Source: Hymenobacter roseosalivarius DSM 11622 | GTDB lineage: Bacteria > Bacteroidota > Bacteroidia > Cytophagales > Hymenobacteraceae | Direction of reading: 5' to 3' | Length of the DNA: 64,000 bases | Assembly (NCBI RefSeq): GCF_900176135.1 | Contig: NZ_FWWW01000082.1 | Coordinates: 81,554-145,553 of the forward strand | Part shown: positions 1-8,433 of the stretch, in pieces | How positions within the stretch are numbered: position 1 is the stretch's first letter | How the letters are laid out: each line of letters opens with the position of its first letter | The notes under the pieces: model-generated | Seen by the model: only the letters and a program-made list of their open reading frames with translations | What the model was told of the DNA's origin: nothing | Databases searched by the model: none | Translations under genes and position numbers: made by a program

Positions 1-188
1 TATACTTTGTAGGTAAACCCTAAGCCAGTAATGATTTCTTGGCTATCGGCATACCCATCTATCAAGAAGATGGAGTTTTGCTTTATCGTCTTCGTGATGG
101 GCCAAAATTCAAACCCGCTGGTATAGCATTTGGCCTGCGCTATTGACGCTACTGATAAGGCTACAAGAAGTATAAGAGTGAGCTTCAT
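1..188 (-). CDS. Secreted protein of unknown function, truncated by the window edge
   Basis: Reading leftward from an ATG at 188-186, an open frame of 62 codons runs off the left edge without a stop. It begins with a textbook signal peptide: a lysine at residue 2, a run of Leu, Ile, Val and Ala, and a likely cleavage site after Ala-Gln-Ala at about residues 17-19. The mature part seen begins Lys-Cys-Tyr and matches no family I recognise. Export to the periplasm or beyond is well supported; the function is unknown. Confidence 0.6.
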   Translation of the reverse strand, partial: MKLTLILLVALSVASIAQAKCYTSGFEFWPITKTIKQNSIFLIDGYADSQEIITGLGFTYKV

Positions 189-351
189 TGTCGGAGTGGT
201 ATAGCCTAATTGATTGTGCTACTATGAATTAGCTTGCTGTATAAGCGCATAACGTTGATGCATACATAGCTTGTATATCCACGTTACAGCTGGTGTGGCG
301 CTGGGGGGCTTTTTTTTGAAATAAGCTTAGCAGCGAGGCCTTTGTACGTAC

Positions 352-930
352 TCAATGGCCGTGGTCGTAGCTGACGACGCGCGTTACTTTCCACTGGCCG
401 TCTTTTAGTCGCCATACCATCATGTTCTTGAAAGTGCCGCAGTCGTCTTTGCCGTTCTCGACGTGGCAGAAGCGGTGCAGGTGAGCATCTACCGCGCCGT
501 AGCCCGGAATGGGGTACACCTCCAGGCTGCCCGGCACCAACTGCCGATTCAGGCCGGTGGTTTTATTCTGCTCAAACAAGCTCCGGAAGCCTTTCATCGT
601 TTTGCGGAAATCGGCCAGGCCGCCTTTGTCGTGGTAAAATTCGAGGTCTTCGGCGAAAAAGGTTTGCAATTGCTCTGTGTCGTGGCGGTTGAAGGCCGCG
701 AACATGGCGCTGTCGAGTCGGGCTATGGTGGTGTAGAGCTCTTTGGAAGGAGGCAATTGTACTGTCGCGGGCGTTTGCGCAGCCGCTGGCGGTGGTGCCG
801 CAGATTTGCTCATAGAACAGGCCCCAACCGCCAGCAGCACCATTGAGCTGAGCATTGCTGCTACGTTGGTCGGGCGCAGATTTGTAGTGACTAAGTTACG
901 AGAGTGAGATAAGCAGAAACGAAAATCCAT
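352..930 (-). CDS. NTF2-like (DUF4440/SnoaL-type) lipoprotein
   Basis: The 192-residue frame has a hydrophobic stretch ending in a lipobox-like Ala-Val-Gly-Ala-Cys (Cys at about residue 38), then a Pro/Ala-rich linker, then a domain of about 120 residues. That domain has the DUF4440/NTF2-like pattern: an N-terminal helix with Asp-Ser-Ala-Met-Phe-Ala-Ala-Phe-Asn, a Phe-Phe-Ala-Glu-Asp-Leu-Glu-Phe strand and a final Trp-Lys-Val-Thr-Arg-Val-Val strand. Such cone-shaped domains bind or turn over small molecules, but the substrate cannot be predicted. The start is uncertain: an internal ATG at 855 would shorten the signal region, though the longer form supplies the basic n-region. It stands alone, with the cupin gene upstream in the same direction. 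Confidence 0.7.
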   Translation of the reverse strand: MDFRFCLSHSRNLVTTNLRPTNVAAMLSSMVLLAVGACSMSKSAAPPPAAAQTPATVQLPPSKELYTTIARLDSAMFAAFNRHDTEQLQTFFAEDLEFYHDKGGLADFRKTMKGFRSLFEQNKTTGLNRQLVPGSLEVYPIPGYGAVDAHLHRFCHVENGKDDCGTFKNMMVWRLKDGQWKVTRVVSYDHGH

Positions 931-1017
931 AAGTAACGGGGGGCTTTTTTACGCCTCTATATTTTGAGAAACAGCTGCTAAACAGGGTTGCTTATTCGTG
1001 GTATACATGCTTCGATT

Positions 1018-1578
1018 TCAGTTAATCTTTAAGGGCGGGCCTACTACTTTCATCTCGTTGGCAGCGAATATCCTGGCAATCTCCTGAGGCGTGGGGTCCG
1101 CTTTTAAAGCCGCCAGTGTCACAAAAAACTCCTCCAGTTTTCCAGCGGGTTGCAAGGTCACCATCATGCGGCCGGTTTTGCTGACCTGGGTCCAGGCATG
1201 GGGCACTTGGCGGGGCAGGAAGATGCTTTCCCCCGTTTTAAGGGAGTATCTCTCTTCTCCGACCTGGAAGTAATATTCCCCGTCCAGCACGTAAAATACT
1301 TCATCCTGTTTGAAATGCACATGCAGAGGCGTGCCCCGGCCGGGGGATAGGCTGGTCTGTTCAAAAATAGCTAAGCCGCCGTTGGTGTCTTTGCCCGAGA
1401 CTTTAAGGTCCAGGATATTAGCGTTGACGCCCAGCAGCTTCATGTGGCCGTGGAGGCGACCTTCCCCGGCGCGTACCTTGAAGCCTTTCCCGGTGGGGTC
1501 GGCGGGGGCCTGCATTTGCCCCCCAGCCACGAAAGGCAGGCCGGCAAGCGATGTCTGAAGAAAGCGTCGGCGCTCCAT
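1018..1578 (-). CDS. Exported cupin-domain protein
   Basis: This 186-residue protein starts with Met-Glu-Arg-Arg-Arg-Phe-Leu-Gln, which resembles a twin-arginine export signal and is followed by a hydrophobic stretch. The core is one cupin: motif 1 has His86, His88, Glu93 and Gly100, and motif 2 has Pro122 with His127, so all usual metal ligands are present. Cupins bind a metal and act as dioxygenases, isomerases or sugar-binding proteins; the exact reaction cannot be told here. An A/T-flanked CTGGGGGGC copy sits in the signal region (1518-1526). The gene is followed at 88 bp by the NTF2-like lipoprotein gene on the same strand and could be co-transcribed with it. Confidence 0.75.
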   Translation of the reverse strand: MERRRFLQTSLAGLPFVAGGQMQAPADPTGKGFKVRAGEGRLHGHMKLLGVNANILDLKVSGKDTNGGLAIFEQTSLSPGRGTPLHVHFKQDEVFYVLDGEYYFQVGEERYSLKTGESIFLPRQVPHAWTQVSKTGRMMVTLQPAGKLEEFFVTLAALKADPTPQEIARIFAANEMKVVGPPLKIN

Positions 1579-1902
1579 AGCTGGCGAGGTTAACGGCGTT
1601 GCGGTTTAGTATGCTTACAAATTGCCTCCAGGGCAACCAATTTCGGCGAAGCAGTGATTTGGCTATACTACCCTGGTTGCCAGTTGAATATAGTGAATTT
1701 CTGATTTGGTGGGCTGATCCCTTTTTGTCTTCTTATATCACCTGCGCACAACTATGCAGCTCTACAATCGGTACTGCTTAGGCAGGAATAGCCTTTTCAG
1801 GAACGTGTAGAGTGAAAGATGTACAGCCCCTGAATCCGACGAGGCTTCAGCGGCCGCTTGCTGGAAACTATACTGCTCCATCTTCTGCATTTTAAAGAAG
1901 CA
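1579..1902. other. Intergenic region between divergent cupin and DUF2490 genes
   Basis: These 324 bases separate a leftward and a rightward gene and should hold both promoters. I see no convincing open frame, RNA gene or strong hairpin. The middle part (about 1640-1780) is richer in A and T than its surroundings. Confidence 0.4.
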
Positions 1903-2715
1903 ATGCCGTCTATCTATTCCTTCGCTCTGAAGCTTGCTGCTCTGTCGCCGCTCGGTCTGTTAGTTGTTCCAGCCAGGAGCCAGTCTGCCGAGCGGATAAT
2001 AGACCGCAATACGATCGGCTGGTTTACCTACAATGGCGGCCACCAAATAGGCGAAAAGTGGGCCGTGCATACCGAAGTACAGTTGCGCCGGACGCGCTTG
2101 GGGTTGGGCCGCCAGCAGCTGCTTTCGCGCCTGGGCTTGGTGTATTCGCTCGCCGAGCAGGTGACGCTATCGGGGGGCTATACCCAGCTGACCACGTATC
2201 CCTACGGCGACTACCCCACGGCCAGCCTCGGCGAAGCGACACCCGAGAACCGAGCGTATGAGGACGTGACACTGGCCAACACCTACGGCCGGCTGCAGCT
2301 CACGCATCGATTTCGGCTGGAGCAGCGCTGGCTGGGGCAGCTGGCCGAAAGCAATCCGAAGCAGGTTGCCAGCTGGGAATACCAGAACCGCGCCCGCTAC
2401 CAGGTGGCCGGCGAGATACCGCTGCAAGGCTCCAGCATTGATGACGGCGAGCTGTACGTTACCTTTTTCGACGAGATATTTATCGGCTTCGGGAAGAATG
2501 TAGGCCGGAATGTCTTCAACCAAAACCGCATTTTCGGGGGGCTGGGCTATCAAATTCACGACAACTGGAAGCTGGAGCTATACTACCTGAACCAGTGGAC
2601 CCAACACGCCGAGCCTGCCCCCAATACGCAGCAGTCGGTGTTTGAGAACAATAATGGGTTTCGCCTGAACGTGGTGTATGACCTGGATTTTACGTCGGCT
2701 CCAGCATCAGAATAA
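1903..2715 (+). CDS. DUF2490 outer-membrane beta-barrel protein
   Basis: I place the start at the ATG at 1903, not at an in-frame TTG at 1858, because the ATG is directly followed by a signal peptide ending near Ala-Arg-Ser-Gln-Ser. The resulting 270-residue protein consists of alternating strands rich in aromatic and charged residues, with Trp-Phe-Thr-Tyr near the mature N-terminus and many Leu-Glu-Gln-Arg type strands. This matches DUF2490, a Bacteroidota family of small predicted outer-membrane barrels of unknown function. The C-terminus contains a repeated Tyr-Tyr-Leu-Asn-Gln-Trp-Thr pattern typical of barrel strands. The gene converges on the MpaB-like gene downstream with only 37 bp between them. 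Confidence 0.75.
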   Translation: MPSIYSFALKLAALSPLGLLVVPARSQSAERIIDRNTIGWFTYNGGHQIGEKWAVHTEVQLRRTRLGLGRQQLLSRLGLVYSLAEQVTLSGGYTQLTTYPYGDYPTASLGEATPENRAYEDVTLANTYGRLQLTHRFRLEQRWLGQLAESNPKQVASWEYQNRARYQVAGEIPLQGSSIDDGELYVTFFDEIFIGFGKNVGRNVFNQNRIFGGLGYQIHDNWKLELYYLNQWTQHAEPAPNTQQSVFENNNGFRLNVVYDLDFTSAPASE

Positions 2716-2752
2716 CACCTTGTGCTATAACACCACAACGCTTCCCCCGCGC

Positions 2753-3547
2753 TTAGGAGTGTACGCCAGCGGAACGCGCGAACTCAGCTGGTTCGCGGTC
2801 CAGGGCTTGAATCTTCGCTTTATAAGCCGGCGGTAGCAGCGCACTTTTCACCCACTGACTTAGCGATAAATGCTGCGTGCGACGATACACCGGAACCACC
2901 GGCCGCAGCCACGACCTGGCGCCCAATTGAAGCAAGTCGCGCACGGTAGCTGGTACCACCAAGCGTTGCGCGTGTAGCAACAGCCAGTACCGCACCGGCC
3001 CTAAGTGCCGACGATACTGCTGATACAGATCTTTGGTGAAGCGGCTGTGCTCCAGATCGGAAGTCAGATGCTGCTGCCGCGCCACCAGCCACTCGGGGTA
3101 GGTGGGGGGCAAATCGGGGATGCCCATGCGCTGACCTACGCGAGAAAATACGGTGAATACCTCTTCTTTTTCGGGGCCGCTCATGGGCCTCTCCAGCAAC
3201 TCGAATGCCCGGATAGAATAGTCGATAAGCAGGAACAGCACGTCGCGGTAGGCCCAGTCGGGAATGGCCGCGCCCCGCTTCGCTTCCACGGCCGCATGAA
3301 TGGCGGCAATGCTGTCGATGGCTCGTTCGGCGGCGGGCTGGGAGGCAAATACGATTTGCCGGGCGTACTCTACGGTAGAGAATAAGCGCGCCAGCGGGTC
3401 GGCGGGCAGGCGGCCGGTGAAGTATAGCCAGTCTACCGCTTTGTTCAGAGCAAACTCGGCCGCCGCGCCGGCAAAAATGAACAGCACGGTATCAGCCTTG
3501 CCCCAGATGGTCCGTACCACAGAATGCTTCGGTACAAAATATTCCAT
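2753..3547 (-). CDS. DUF2236 (MpaB/latex-clearing oxygenase family) protein
   Basis: The 264-residue protein resembles the family now called ER-bound oxygenase MpaB/rubber oxygenase catalytic domain (formerly DUF2236). It is mostly helical, with a Gly-Ala-Ala-Ala-Glu-Phe-Ala segment near residue 30, an Asp-Pro-Leu-Ala-Arg-Leu-Phe-Ser-Thr-Val-Glu-Tyr segment near residue 55 and histidines spread through the chain. Characterised members are b-type haem oxygenases that cleave isoprenoid chains or double bonds; bacterial members of this size are uncharacterised. There is no signal peptide. The next gene upstream on the same strand is the aquaporin, 135 bp away. Confidence 0.65.
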   Translation of the reverse strand: MEYFVPKHSVVRTIWGKADTVLFIFAGAAAEFALNKAVDWLYFTGRLPADPLARLFSTVEYARQIVFASQPAAERAIDSIAAIHAAVEAKRGAAIPDWAYRDVLFLLIDYSIRAFELLERPMSGPEKEEVFTVFSRVGQRMGIPDLPPTYPEWLVARQQHLTSDLEHSRFTKDLYQQYRRHLGPVRYWLLLHAQRLVVPATVRDLLQLGARSWLRPVVPVYRRTQHLSLSQWVKSALLPPAYKAKIQALDREPAEFARSAGVHS

Positions 3548-3682
3548 AGGACAAGAACTGGAAAAGCGAGCAAAAGGCTCCCGGAGCCTTCAGTTACAAC
3601 TGCTGCTGTGCTACAAAAGAACCAAAGAAGCAGAACGGTGAGCTGCGGCCAACTCATAGCACCTTTAAAATAAAAGCCGTGC

Positions 3683-4516
3683 TCACTCATCCGGGTACTG
3701 CGGAGGCTCTTCGTCGGAGGCGTGGGGAGAGTTGGAGCTGGGGCCGCAGCCGGCCAGAATGGCGCACTCCAAGGGCTGGCCGTGGTGGAAGCGTAAAAAC
3801 CCAACCGTGGCGAGCCACATTGCTAGGCAAGGCGCTACCCAATAGAGCCAGAGCCCGTGGTAGGAGCCGGCTGCCAAGGCGGTGCCCAGCGACCGGGCCG
3901 GGTTCAGGCTCATCCCCGAATAAGGCGTTTCTACGAGAACATAAATCGCCACCAGCGCGCCCAGTAGCCACCCAACCCACTCTTTCAGCTGGCTCGAATG
4001 CAGGGCAATGAGAGCTACCAGCATCATTACAAAACAGATAATGAACTCGGCGACGAAGGCAATCAGCTCGCCTTGGAGAAAGACCGGGTTGGGTTGCGTT
4101 ACCGTGTATTTTACGGCCGGATGGGCGTAGAGCTTGGGCAGACAAAGCTTCAGCAATTGGGCCGCTCCGATGGCGCCGCCTAGTTGCGCCAGCACGTACC
4201 ACACCGCATCGGGGAAGCGTATTTTTCCTAATTGCCAGAAGGCCAAAGTGACTGCGGGGTTGATGTGCGCGCCCGAACGTTTGCCCCAGGGGCTGTAAAC
4301 AATGATGGCCAACACGAGGCCCAGACCCAGGCCCGAAATGCCCCGCCGCAGCACCGGATATTCCGCCAGACTCTGCCGCACGGGCGAAGCCGGATGCTCC
4401 ATCAGGATAGTCAGCAAACCGGCGCCTCCCACAAAAAAGGCCAGACCCAATGCTTCCGCAACGTAGTGAGGCCAGTGCCGACGAAGCACGAAAAGCAAAC
4501 GGTGAGCAAACAGCAT
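3683..4516 (-). CDS. Aquaporin / MIP-family channel
   Basis: This 277-residue protein has the two signature Asn-Pro-Ala boxes of the major intrinsic protein family, at residues 86-88 (His-Ile-Asn-Pro-Ala-Val-Thr) and 205-207 (Ser-Leu-Asn-Pro-Ala-Arg-Ser), and about six hydrophobic helices in the expected order. It should be an inner-membrane channel for water or small neutral solutes. The Arg after the second box is the conserved selectivity-filter arginine. I cannot tell water from glycerol selectivity by eye. The C-terminal tail (about residues 255-277) is polar and rich in Ser, Glu and Pro. A long frame in another phase (3687-4550) is a codon-bias shadow of this gene. Confidence 0.85.
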   Translation of the reverse strand: MLFAHRLLFVLRRHWPHYVAEALGLAFFVGGAGLLTILMEHPASPVRQSLAEYPVLRRGISGLGLGLVLAIIVYSPWGKRSGAHINPAVTLAFWQLGKIRFPDAVWYVLAQLGGAIGAAQLLKLCLPKLYAHPAVKYTVTQPNPVFLQGELIAFVAEFIICFVMMLVALIALHSSQLKEWVGWLLGALVAIYVLVETPYSGMSLNPARSLGTALAAGSYHGLWLYWVAPCLAMWLATVGFLRFHHGQPLECAILAGCGPSSNSPHASDEEPPQYPDE

Positions 4517-4655
4517 TGGTGAAGCAGGGCGCAGGATCTGCTACGTACAACGCATCCTGCCTTGATCGGTTGTGACGCGCTGCACGGGCACCTGGGGGCT
4601 TTCTTCACCGCTACAGCTTGCCGGACCTATAACCTCGTAAGTCGCAGGTAGTGCT

Positions 4656-4978
4656 ATAAGGGGTAGCCCTAGCTTAGGAGCAGAAATTCCTGCTAAGGAA
4701 ATGGAAGAGGCCATAGATGGCCTCCTAGCGCGCTTTTACCAACAACGCATTCGGAGAACTACTGTTTTGCGAACGAAGTAGGAAGGGCCTCCAACGAACA
4801 CCAGAGGCTGTTTTATTAAGCTTTTTGCCGGCAGGTTTTTCGACTGCTTGCTTTAAGTCCCGTTTGCCGGCCGCACGCCCCCCATACCGCCGCTTGGGCA
4901 CCCGACGAGCGTCAAATATGAACTCTAGCACATAGTCTTAGCGGGAATTTCTGTTCCTGGTCTAGGGCTACCCCTTAT
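4656..4978. mobile_element. MITE-like element with 42-bp terminal inverted repeats
   Basis: The left end (4656-4697) and right end (4937-4978) are inverted copies of each other over 42 bases with five mismatches; the first 17 bases of each arm, beginning ATAAGGGGTAGCCCTAG, are identical. The interior is about 240 bp and holds one small frame (4725-4931). The size, long terminal inverted repeats and lack of a transposase fit a miniature inverted-repeat transposable element or the remains of a larger element. I see no clear target-site duplication. It lies in the 627-bp gap between the aquaporin gene and the end of the 3-keto-glycoside gene set. Confidence 0.55.
4725..4931 (-). CDS. Small basic open frame inside the MITE-like element
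   Basis: A 68-codon frame starts just inside the right terminal repeat and fills most of the element. The product would be strongly basic, with Arg-Arg and Lys-Lys pairs, and has no hydrophobic segment. I recognise no family. It could be a degraded nucleic-acid-binding gene, a passenger peptide or a chance frame. Confidence 0.25.
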   Translation of the reverse strand: MLEFIFDARRVPKRRYGGRAAGKRDLKQAVEKPAGKKLNKTASGVRWRPFLLRSQNSSSPNALLVKAR

Positions 4979-5143
4979 TGCCATGGCCCGGCAATACTCA
5001 GCCGCAGAGTGAAGCCGCCGAAGTCTATTATAAGGGCATCGTAATCAGGTCGATAGACATTATGTTGGCCTAATGCGATGCGTATTTAAAGTTATTGTAA
5101 CCACGACCCCAGCCGGCAAGGGCAGATTTGCCCCCCAGCAGGT

Positions 5144-5914
5144 TTACAGCTCCCGAATCCAGATGTTGCGGAAGCTGAGGGGCTCACTTGGGTCGCCGTG
5201 AGATTGGAGCTTGATGGGGGCCGGTCCGTGCTTTTGGTAGCTGGGCTTGCCGATATACACCGTAGGCCCAGCCAGGGTGACATTATTCTGCACCACCACG
5301 CCGTTGAAGAGTACCGTCACGCAGGCAGGAGACTGCACAGAGCCATCGGCCTTGAAGGTGGGTGCCGTCCAGAGCACATCGTACGACTGCCACTCGCCGG
5401 GCTTGCGGGTGGGATTGGCCAGCGGAATCAGCTGCTTATAAATGCTGCCGGCCATGCCGTTGACGTAGGTTTTATTCTGGTACGAGTCCAGAATCTGTAA
5501 CTCGTAGCCCAGGTCGCCTTTGCCCAGCGAAGCCAGAAACAGGCCGCTGTTGCCGCGCACTTGCCCTGTGCCCGCAATAGTAGCCGGCACGCGCCACTCC
5601 AGGTGCAACTGGTAGTTGGTGAAGGTGCGCTTGGTTTCGATGTTGCCGGCCTTCTTATCAACGGTAAAAATGCCCCCCGCGACTTTCCACTTGGCGGGCG
5701 CGTTGCGGTCATCTGCCGATACCCACTGCGTTAAATCCTTGCCATCGAACAGCACGAGCGCATCGGAGGGCGGGGGGGTAAATTGGGGGCTGGTGGCTAC
5801 CACTTTGGGCACAGGCTCCCACACCTCCGTGTCTTCTGGTTTTCCCTTCTGCTGTGCCTGAGCCATCAAAGAAGTGCTGAATAGTAGAACGGAAGCAAGC
5901 AGGGTGGAGCGCAT
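5144..5914 (-). CDS. 3-keto-disaccharide hydrolase (DUF1080) protein, exported
   Basis: I choose the ATG at 5914 because it opens directly onto a signal peptide (Met-Arg-Ser-Thr-Leu-Leu, cleavage near Ala-Gln-Ala-Gln); the longer frame would overlap the upstream gene. The 256-residue product has the DUF1080 signature: Leu-Phe-Asp-Gly-Lys-Asp-Leu-Thr-Gln-Trp near the mature N-terminus, a concanavalin-like beta sandwich with Gly-Asn-Ser-Gly-Leu-Phe, and a terminal Phe-Arg-Asn-Ile-Trp-Ile-Arg. Members hydrolyse glycosides whose sugar has first been oxidised at C3. It is the last gene of a leftward set that supplies a C3-oxidising dehydrogenase, so it probably performs the cleavage step in the periplasm. 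A CTGGGGGGC copy lies just after the stop. Confidence 0.85.
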   Translation of the reverse strand: MRSTLLASVLLFSTSLMAQAQQKGKPEDTEVWEPVPKVVATSPQFTPPPSDALVLFDGKDLTQWVSADDRNAPAKWKVAGGIFTVDKKAGNIETKRTFTNYQLHLEWRVPATIAGTGQVRGNSGLFLASLGKGDLGYELQILDSYQNKTYVNGMAGSIYKQLIPLANPTRKPGEWQSYDVLWTAPTFKADGSVQSPACVTVLFNGVVVQNNVTLAGPTVYIGKPSYQKHGPAPIKLQSHGDPSEPLSFRNIWIREL

Positions 5915-5948
5915 AGAATGCTTGGTAAAGTAATGGAAAACAAGATGG

Positions 5949-6836
5949 TTAGACGTCACAGAGCTGCACGGCCTGCCGGAGCGAGGCGAGCTTGTCAGTT
6001 TTTTGCGGGATAAATTCCTGGGCTACGTAACCTTTGAAGCCGGTGGCTAGAATGGCGCGCATGATGGCCGGGTAGTTCAGCTCCTGGGTGTCGTCAAGCT
6101 CGTGGCGGCCCGGAACGCCGGCCGTATGGTAGTGGGCAATGTAGGGGTGATTCTCGGTGAGCGTACGGATAACGTCGCCCTCGTTGATCTGCATGTGGTA
6201 GATGTCGTAGAGCAGCTTGAAGTGCTCGGAGCCCAAGCGCTTGGCCAGCTCTACGCCCCATTTGGTGCGGTCGCACTGGTAGTCTTTGTGGTCGATTTTG
6301 CTGTTGAGCAACTCCATTACCAGCACTACTTTGTGCTGCGTGGCGAGCTTAACCAGGGGCTGTAGTCCCTGCACGCAGTTGTTCCAGCCCGCTTCATCGG
6401 TTATGCCCCGGCGGCTGCCGCTAAAGCAGATCAGGTTGGTGTAGCCCGCCTTGGCCACCAGCGGAATCATGTCGGCGTACTGCTTCTGCAGGCGCGCGTG
6501 AAACTGCGGGTCGTTGAAGCCATCGGTCAGGTTGATTTCGGCCCCGTTGCACATAGGAGAGTCCAACCCGTATTTTTTCAGCGTGGGCCAATCTTTGGGG
6601 CCTACCAGGTCAATGCCCCGAATGCCCATTTCCTTGGCCGCCGCGCAAAGATTTTCCAGGGGCATGTCCTGGAAGCACCACCGGCACACGGACTGTTTCA
6701 GGTTGTTTTTCAACGGTGTATTCTGACTGGGGGGCTTTTTATCAGTCGCGCAAGCCGCTGTGCTCCCCAGCACACCCATGGCCGCCGTGCTGGTCAGGAG
6801 CCCTTTCAAAGCAGTTCTTCGGTTCCAGATGGTCAT
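5949..6836 (-). CDS. Exported hydroxypyruvate-isomerase-like TIM-barrel protein
   Basis: The 295-residue protein begins with Asn-Arg-Arg-Thr-Ala-Leu-Lys followed by a hydrophobic stretch with Ala-Ala-Cys-Ala, so it is probably exported by the Tat route and may be lipidated. The rest is an AP-endonuclease-2/xylose-isomerase-like barrel related to hydroxypyruvate isomerase: a Leu-Leu-Tyr-Asp-Ile-Tyr-His-Met-Gln segment, a His-Tyr-His-Thr-Ala-Gly strand and a final Gly-Tyr-Val-Ala-Gln-Glu-Phe strand supply candidate metal ligands (Asp, His, Glu). In this context it may act on 3-keto sugars, as a lyase or epimerase, rather than on hydroxypyruvate. Only 8 bp separate it from the transporter gene upstream. 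Confidence 0.75.
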   Translation of the reverse strand: MTIWNRRTALKGLLTSTAAMGVLGSTAACATDKKPPSQNTPLKNNLKQSVCRWCFQDMPLENLCAAAKEMGIRGIDLVGPKDWPTLKKYGLDSPMCNGAEINLTDGFNDPQFHARLQKQYADMIPLVAKAGYTNLICFSGSRRGITDEAGWNNCVQGLQPLVKLATQHKVVLVMELLNSKIDHKDYQCDRTKWGVELAKRLGSEHFKLLYDIYHMQINEGDVIRTLTENHPYIAHYHTAGVPGRHELDDTQELNYPAIMRAILATGFKGYVAQEFIPQKTDKLASLRQAVQLCDV

Positions 6837-6844
6837 TAGTCAAA

Positions 6845-8098
6845 CTAATTAGCTTGGGCCAGCGAAGGGGCCGCATCGTAGGGGGCAGGTGCCACGGCCT
6901 GGGTCTGGGGGCGGTCTTTGAACAAGAGCAGGAACAACAGCACTACTACCCCGGCAATACCAGCCGGAATCAGCCAGATCATGCGCCAGTCGTGGACGCC
7001 CTCCGAGAGTTGGTAGTTGTCAAAAATGCGCCCCGAAAGCAAGGTGCCGATCAGCATGCCTACGCCGTACGTTGCCAGCGTAATGAAGCCCTGGGCGGAA
7101 CTTTTGAACCGCTCCCCGGCCAGGTTGTCGGTATAAATCTGGCCCGTTACGAAGAAGAAGTCGTAGCAGATGCCGTGCAGCACAATGCCCGCAATCAGCA
7201 TCCAGTAGTTGCTTTGGCCGTCGCCGTAGGCGAAGAATACGTAGCGCACCACCCAGGCCAGCATCCCGATAGCCAACATCTTTTTCACGCCCAGACGGGT
7301 AAAGAAAAACGGAATCAGGAGCATGAACAGCAGCTCGGAAACTTGCCCCAGACTTTGTACGCCGGCCGCTGCTTTCATCCCGACTTCATTCAGAAACGGG
7401 TTGGTGAAGCCGTAGTAAAAGGCCAGCGGAATACAGATGGCGATGGAAGCCAGAAAGAAAATGAGGTAGGAACGGTTCTTCAGCAGCCCAATGGCATCGA
7501 GGCCCAGCATATCGCCCAAGGAGCTGGACTGGCCGCGTTTTACGGGCGGGGTAGCCGGCAGCGTAAAGCTGAATACACCCAGCAAAGCCGAGGCACCCGC
7601 GGCCATCAGGAAAGTAGCCCGCAGGCTGCCGCTTTGCTCCCAGTTCAGCCAGCCGATAGTGAGGCCGGCCACAATCCAGCCCAGCGTGCCCAGCACTCGA
7701 ATAGTGGCAAACTCCTTCTGCGGATTCTGCATCTGCCGGAACGCAATGGAGTTCACCAAGGCCAGCGTGGGCATGTACAGCACCATGTAGGTCAGGATGT
7801 TGGGATAAAAAGAGCCGAAGTCTGTGGATGACGACGCGCGCCAAAGCAGCAGCGCCCCGGCCAGATGCAGCACGCCCAGAATCTTCTGCGCCGAGAAAAA
7901 TCGGTCGGCAATCAGCCCGATGATGAAAGGGGCTACAATGGCTCCAATGGACTGCGTCAGAAACGCCACTCCCACCTGCGTACCCGTCGCGCTCAGGTTG
8001 CGCAGCAGGTAGGTGCCTAACGTCACGAACCAAGCGCCCCAGATGAAAAACTCCAGGAACATCATGATGGACAGCTTAATCCGGATGGAGGAAGTCAT
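6845..8098 (-). CDS. MFS transporter of the nucleoside:H+ symporter (NupG-like) type
   Basis: The 417-residue protein has about twelve hydrophobic helices and the NHS-family opening, with Met-Phe-Leu-Glu-Phe-Phe-Ile-Trp-Gly-Ala-Trp-Phe in helix 1 and Ile-Ala-Asp-Arg-Phe-Phe after helix 2. The nucleoside permease family includes NupG and XapB, but in Bacteroidota such genes often sit beside sugar isomerases and Gfo/Idh enzymes, where they probably carry sugars or keto-sugars. Here it lies between two TIM-barrel genes of the 3-keto-glycoside set, so uptake of the cleaved product into the cytoplasm is the likely role. A 335-bp gap filled by a nested hairpin element separates it from the cytochrome gene. 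Confidence 0.8.
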   Translation of the reverse strand: MTSSIRIKLSIMMFLEFFIWGAWFVTLGTYLLRNLSATGTQVGVAFLTQSIGAIVAPFIIGLIADRFFSAQKILGVLHLAGALLLWRASSSTDFGSFYPNILTYMVLYMPTLALVNSIAFRQMQNPQKEFATIRVLGTLGWIVAGLTIGWLNWEQSGSLRATFLMAAGASALLGVFSFTLPATPPVKRGQSSSLGDMLGLDAIGLLKNRSYLIFFLASIAICIPLAFYYGFTNPFLNEVGMKAAAGVQSLGQVSELLFMLLIPFFFTRLGVKKMLAIGMLAWVVRYVFFAYGDGQSNYWMLIAGIVLHGICYDFFFVTGQIYTDNLAGERFKSSAQGFITLATYGVGMLIGTLLSGRIFDNYQLSEGVHDWRMIWLIPAGIAGVVVLLFLLLFKDRPQTQAVAPAPYDAAPSLAQAN

Positions 8099-8170
8099 AG
8101 CTGGGAAGGTAAGTGATGTCGTGAAAGATGGAAATTATTTCTAGTTCAAGTGCCCAGTTTGATTTAGGCC

Positions 8171-8416
8171 GTCATGCCGAGCATGTGGCGCATGAAGCCA
8201 GGGACGAAGCATCTCGCGTGCGGTCGTTGCCAAGCTAATTGTCATGCTGACGAGAGGAAGCCTCTCTACTGGTTAGTAATCTCAATGTCAGCGCAACGAA
8301 GCGGGAGAGATGCTTCCTCTCGTCAGCATGACGTTCTTTTTATTATAGATTAGCACCACAACGACTACGAGCGAGATGCTTCGTCCCTGGCTTCATGCGC
8401 CACATGCTCGGCATGA
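8171..8416. repeat. Nested REP-like double hairpin
   Basis: The outer arms (about 8171-8230 and 8360-8416) pair over nearly 60 bases and carry the core GAAGCATCTCGCGTG. Inside the loop, 8241-8332 is a second, separate hairpin of the same design, beginning GTCATGCTGACGAGAGGAAG and ending with its complement. The element fills the gap between the transporter and cytochrome genes, which both read leftward. The same nesting recurs at 40201-40448. Confidence 0.8.
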
Positions 8417-8433
8417 CCGCCTTTTTAGTTGAT

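Noticed and set aside
3687..4550. 287-codon frame overlapping the aquaporin gene on the same strand
   Set aside because: The alternative frame has an Arg/Pro/Ser-rich product with no match, whereas the aquaporin frame has both Asn-Pro-Ala boxes.
6716..7831. 371-codon open frame on the + strand
   Set aside because: It is antisense to the permease and isomerase genes, with a His- and Gln-rich low-information translation. The minus-strand genes have clear families.
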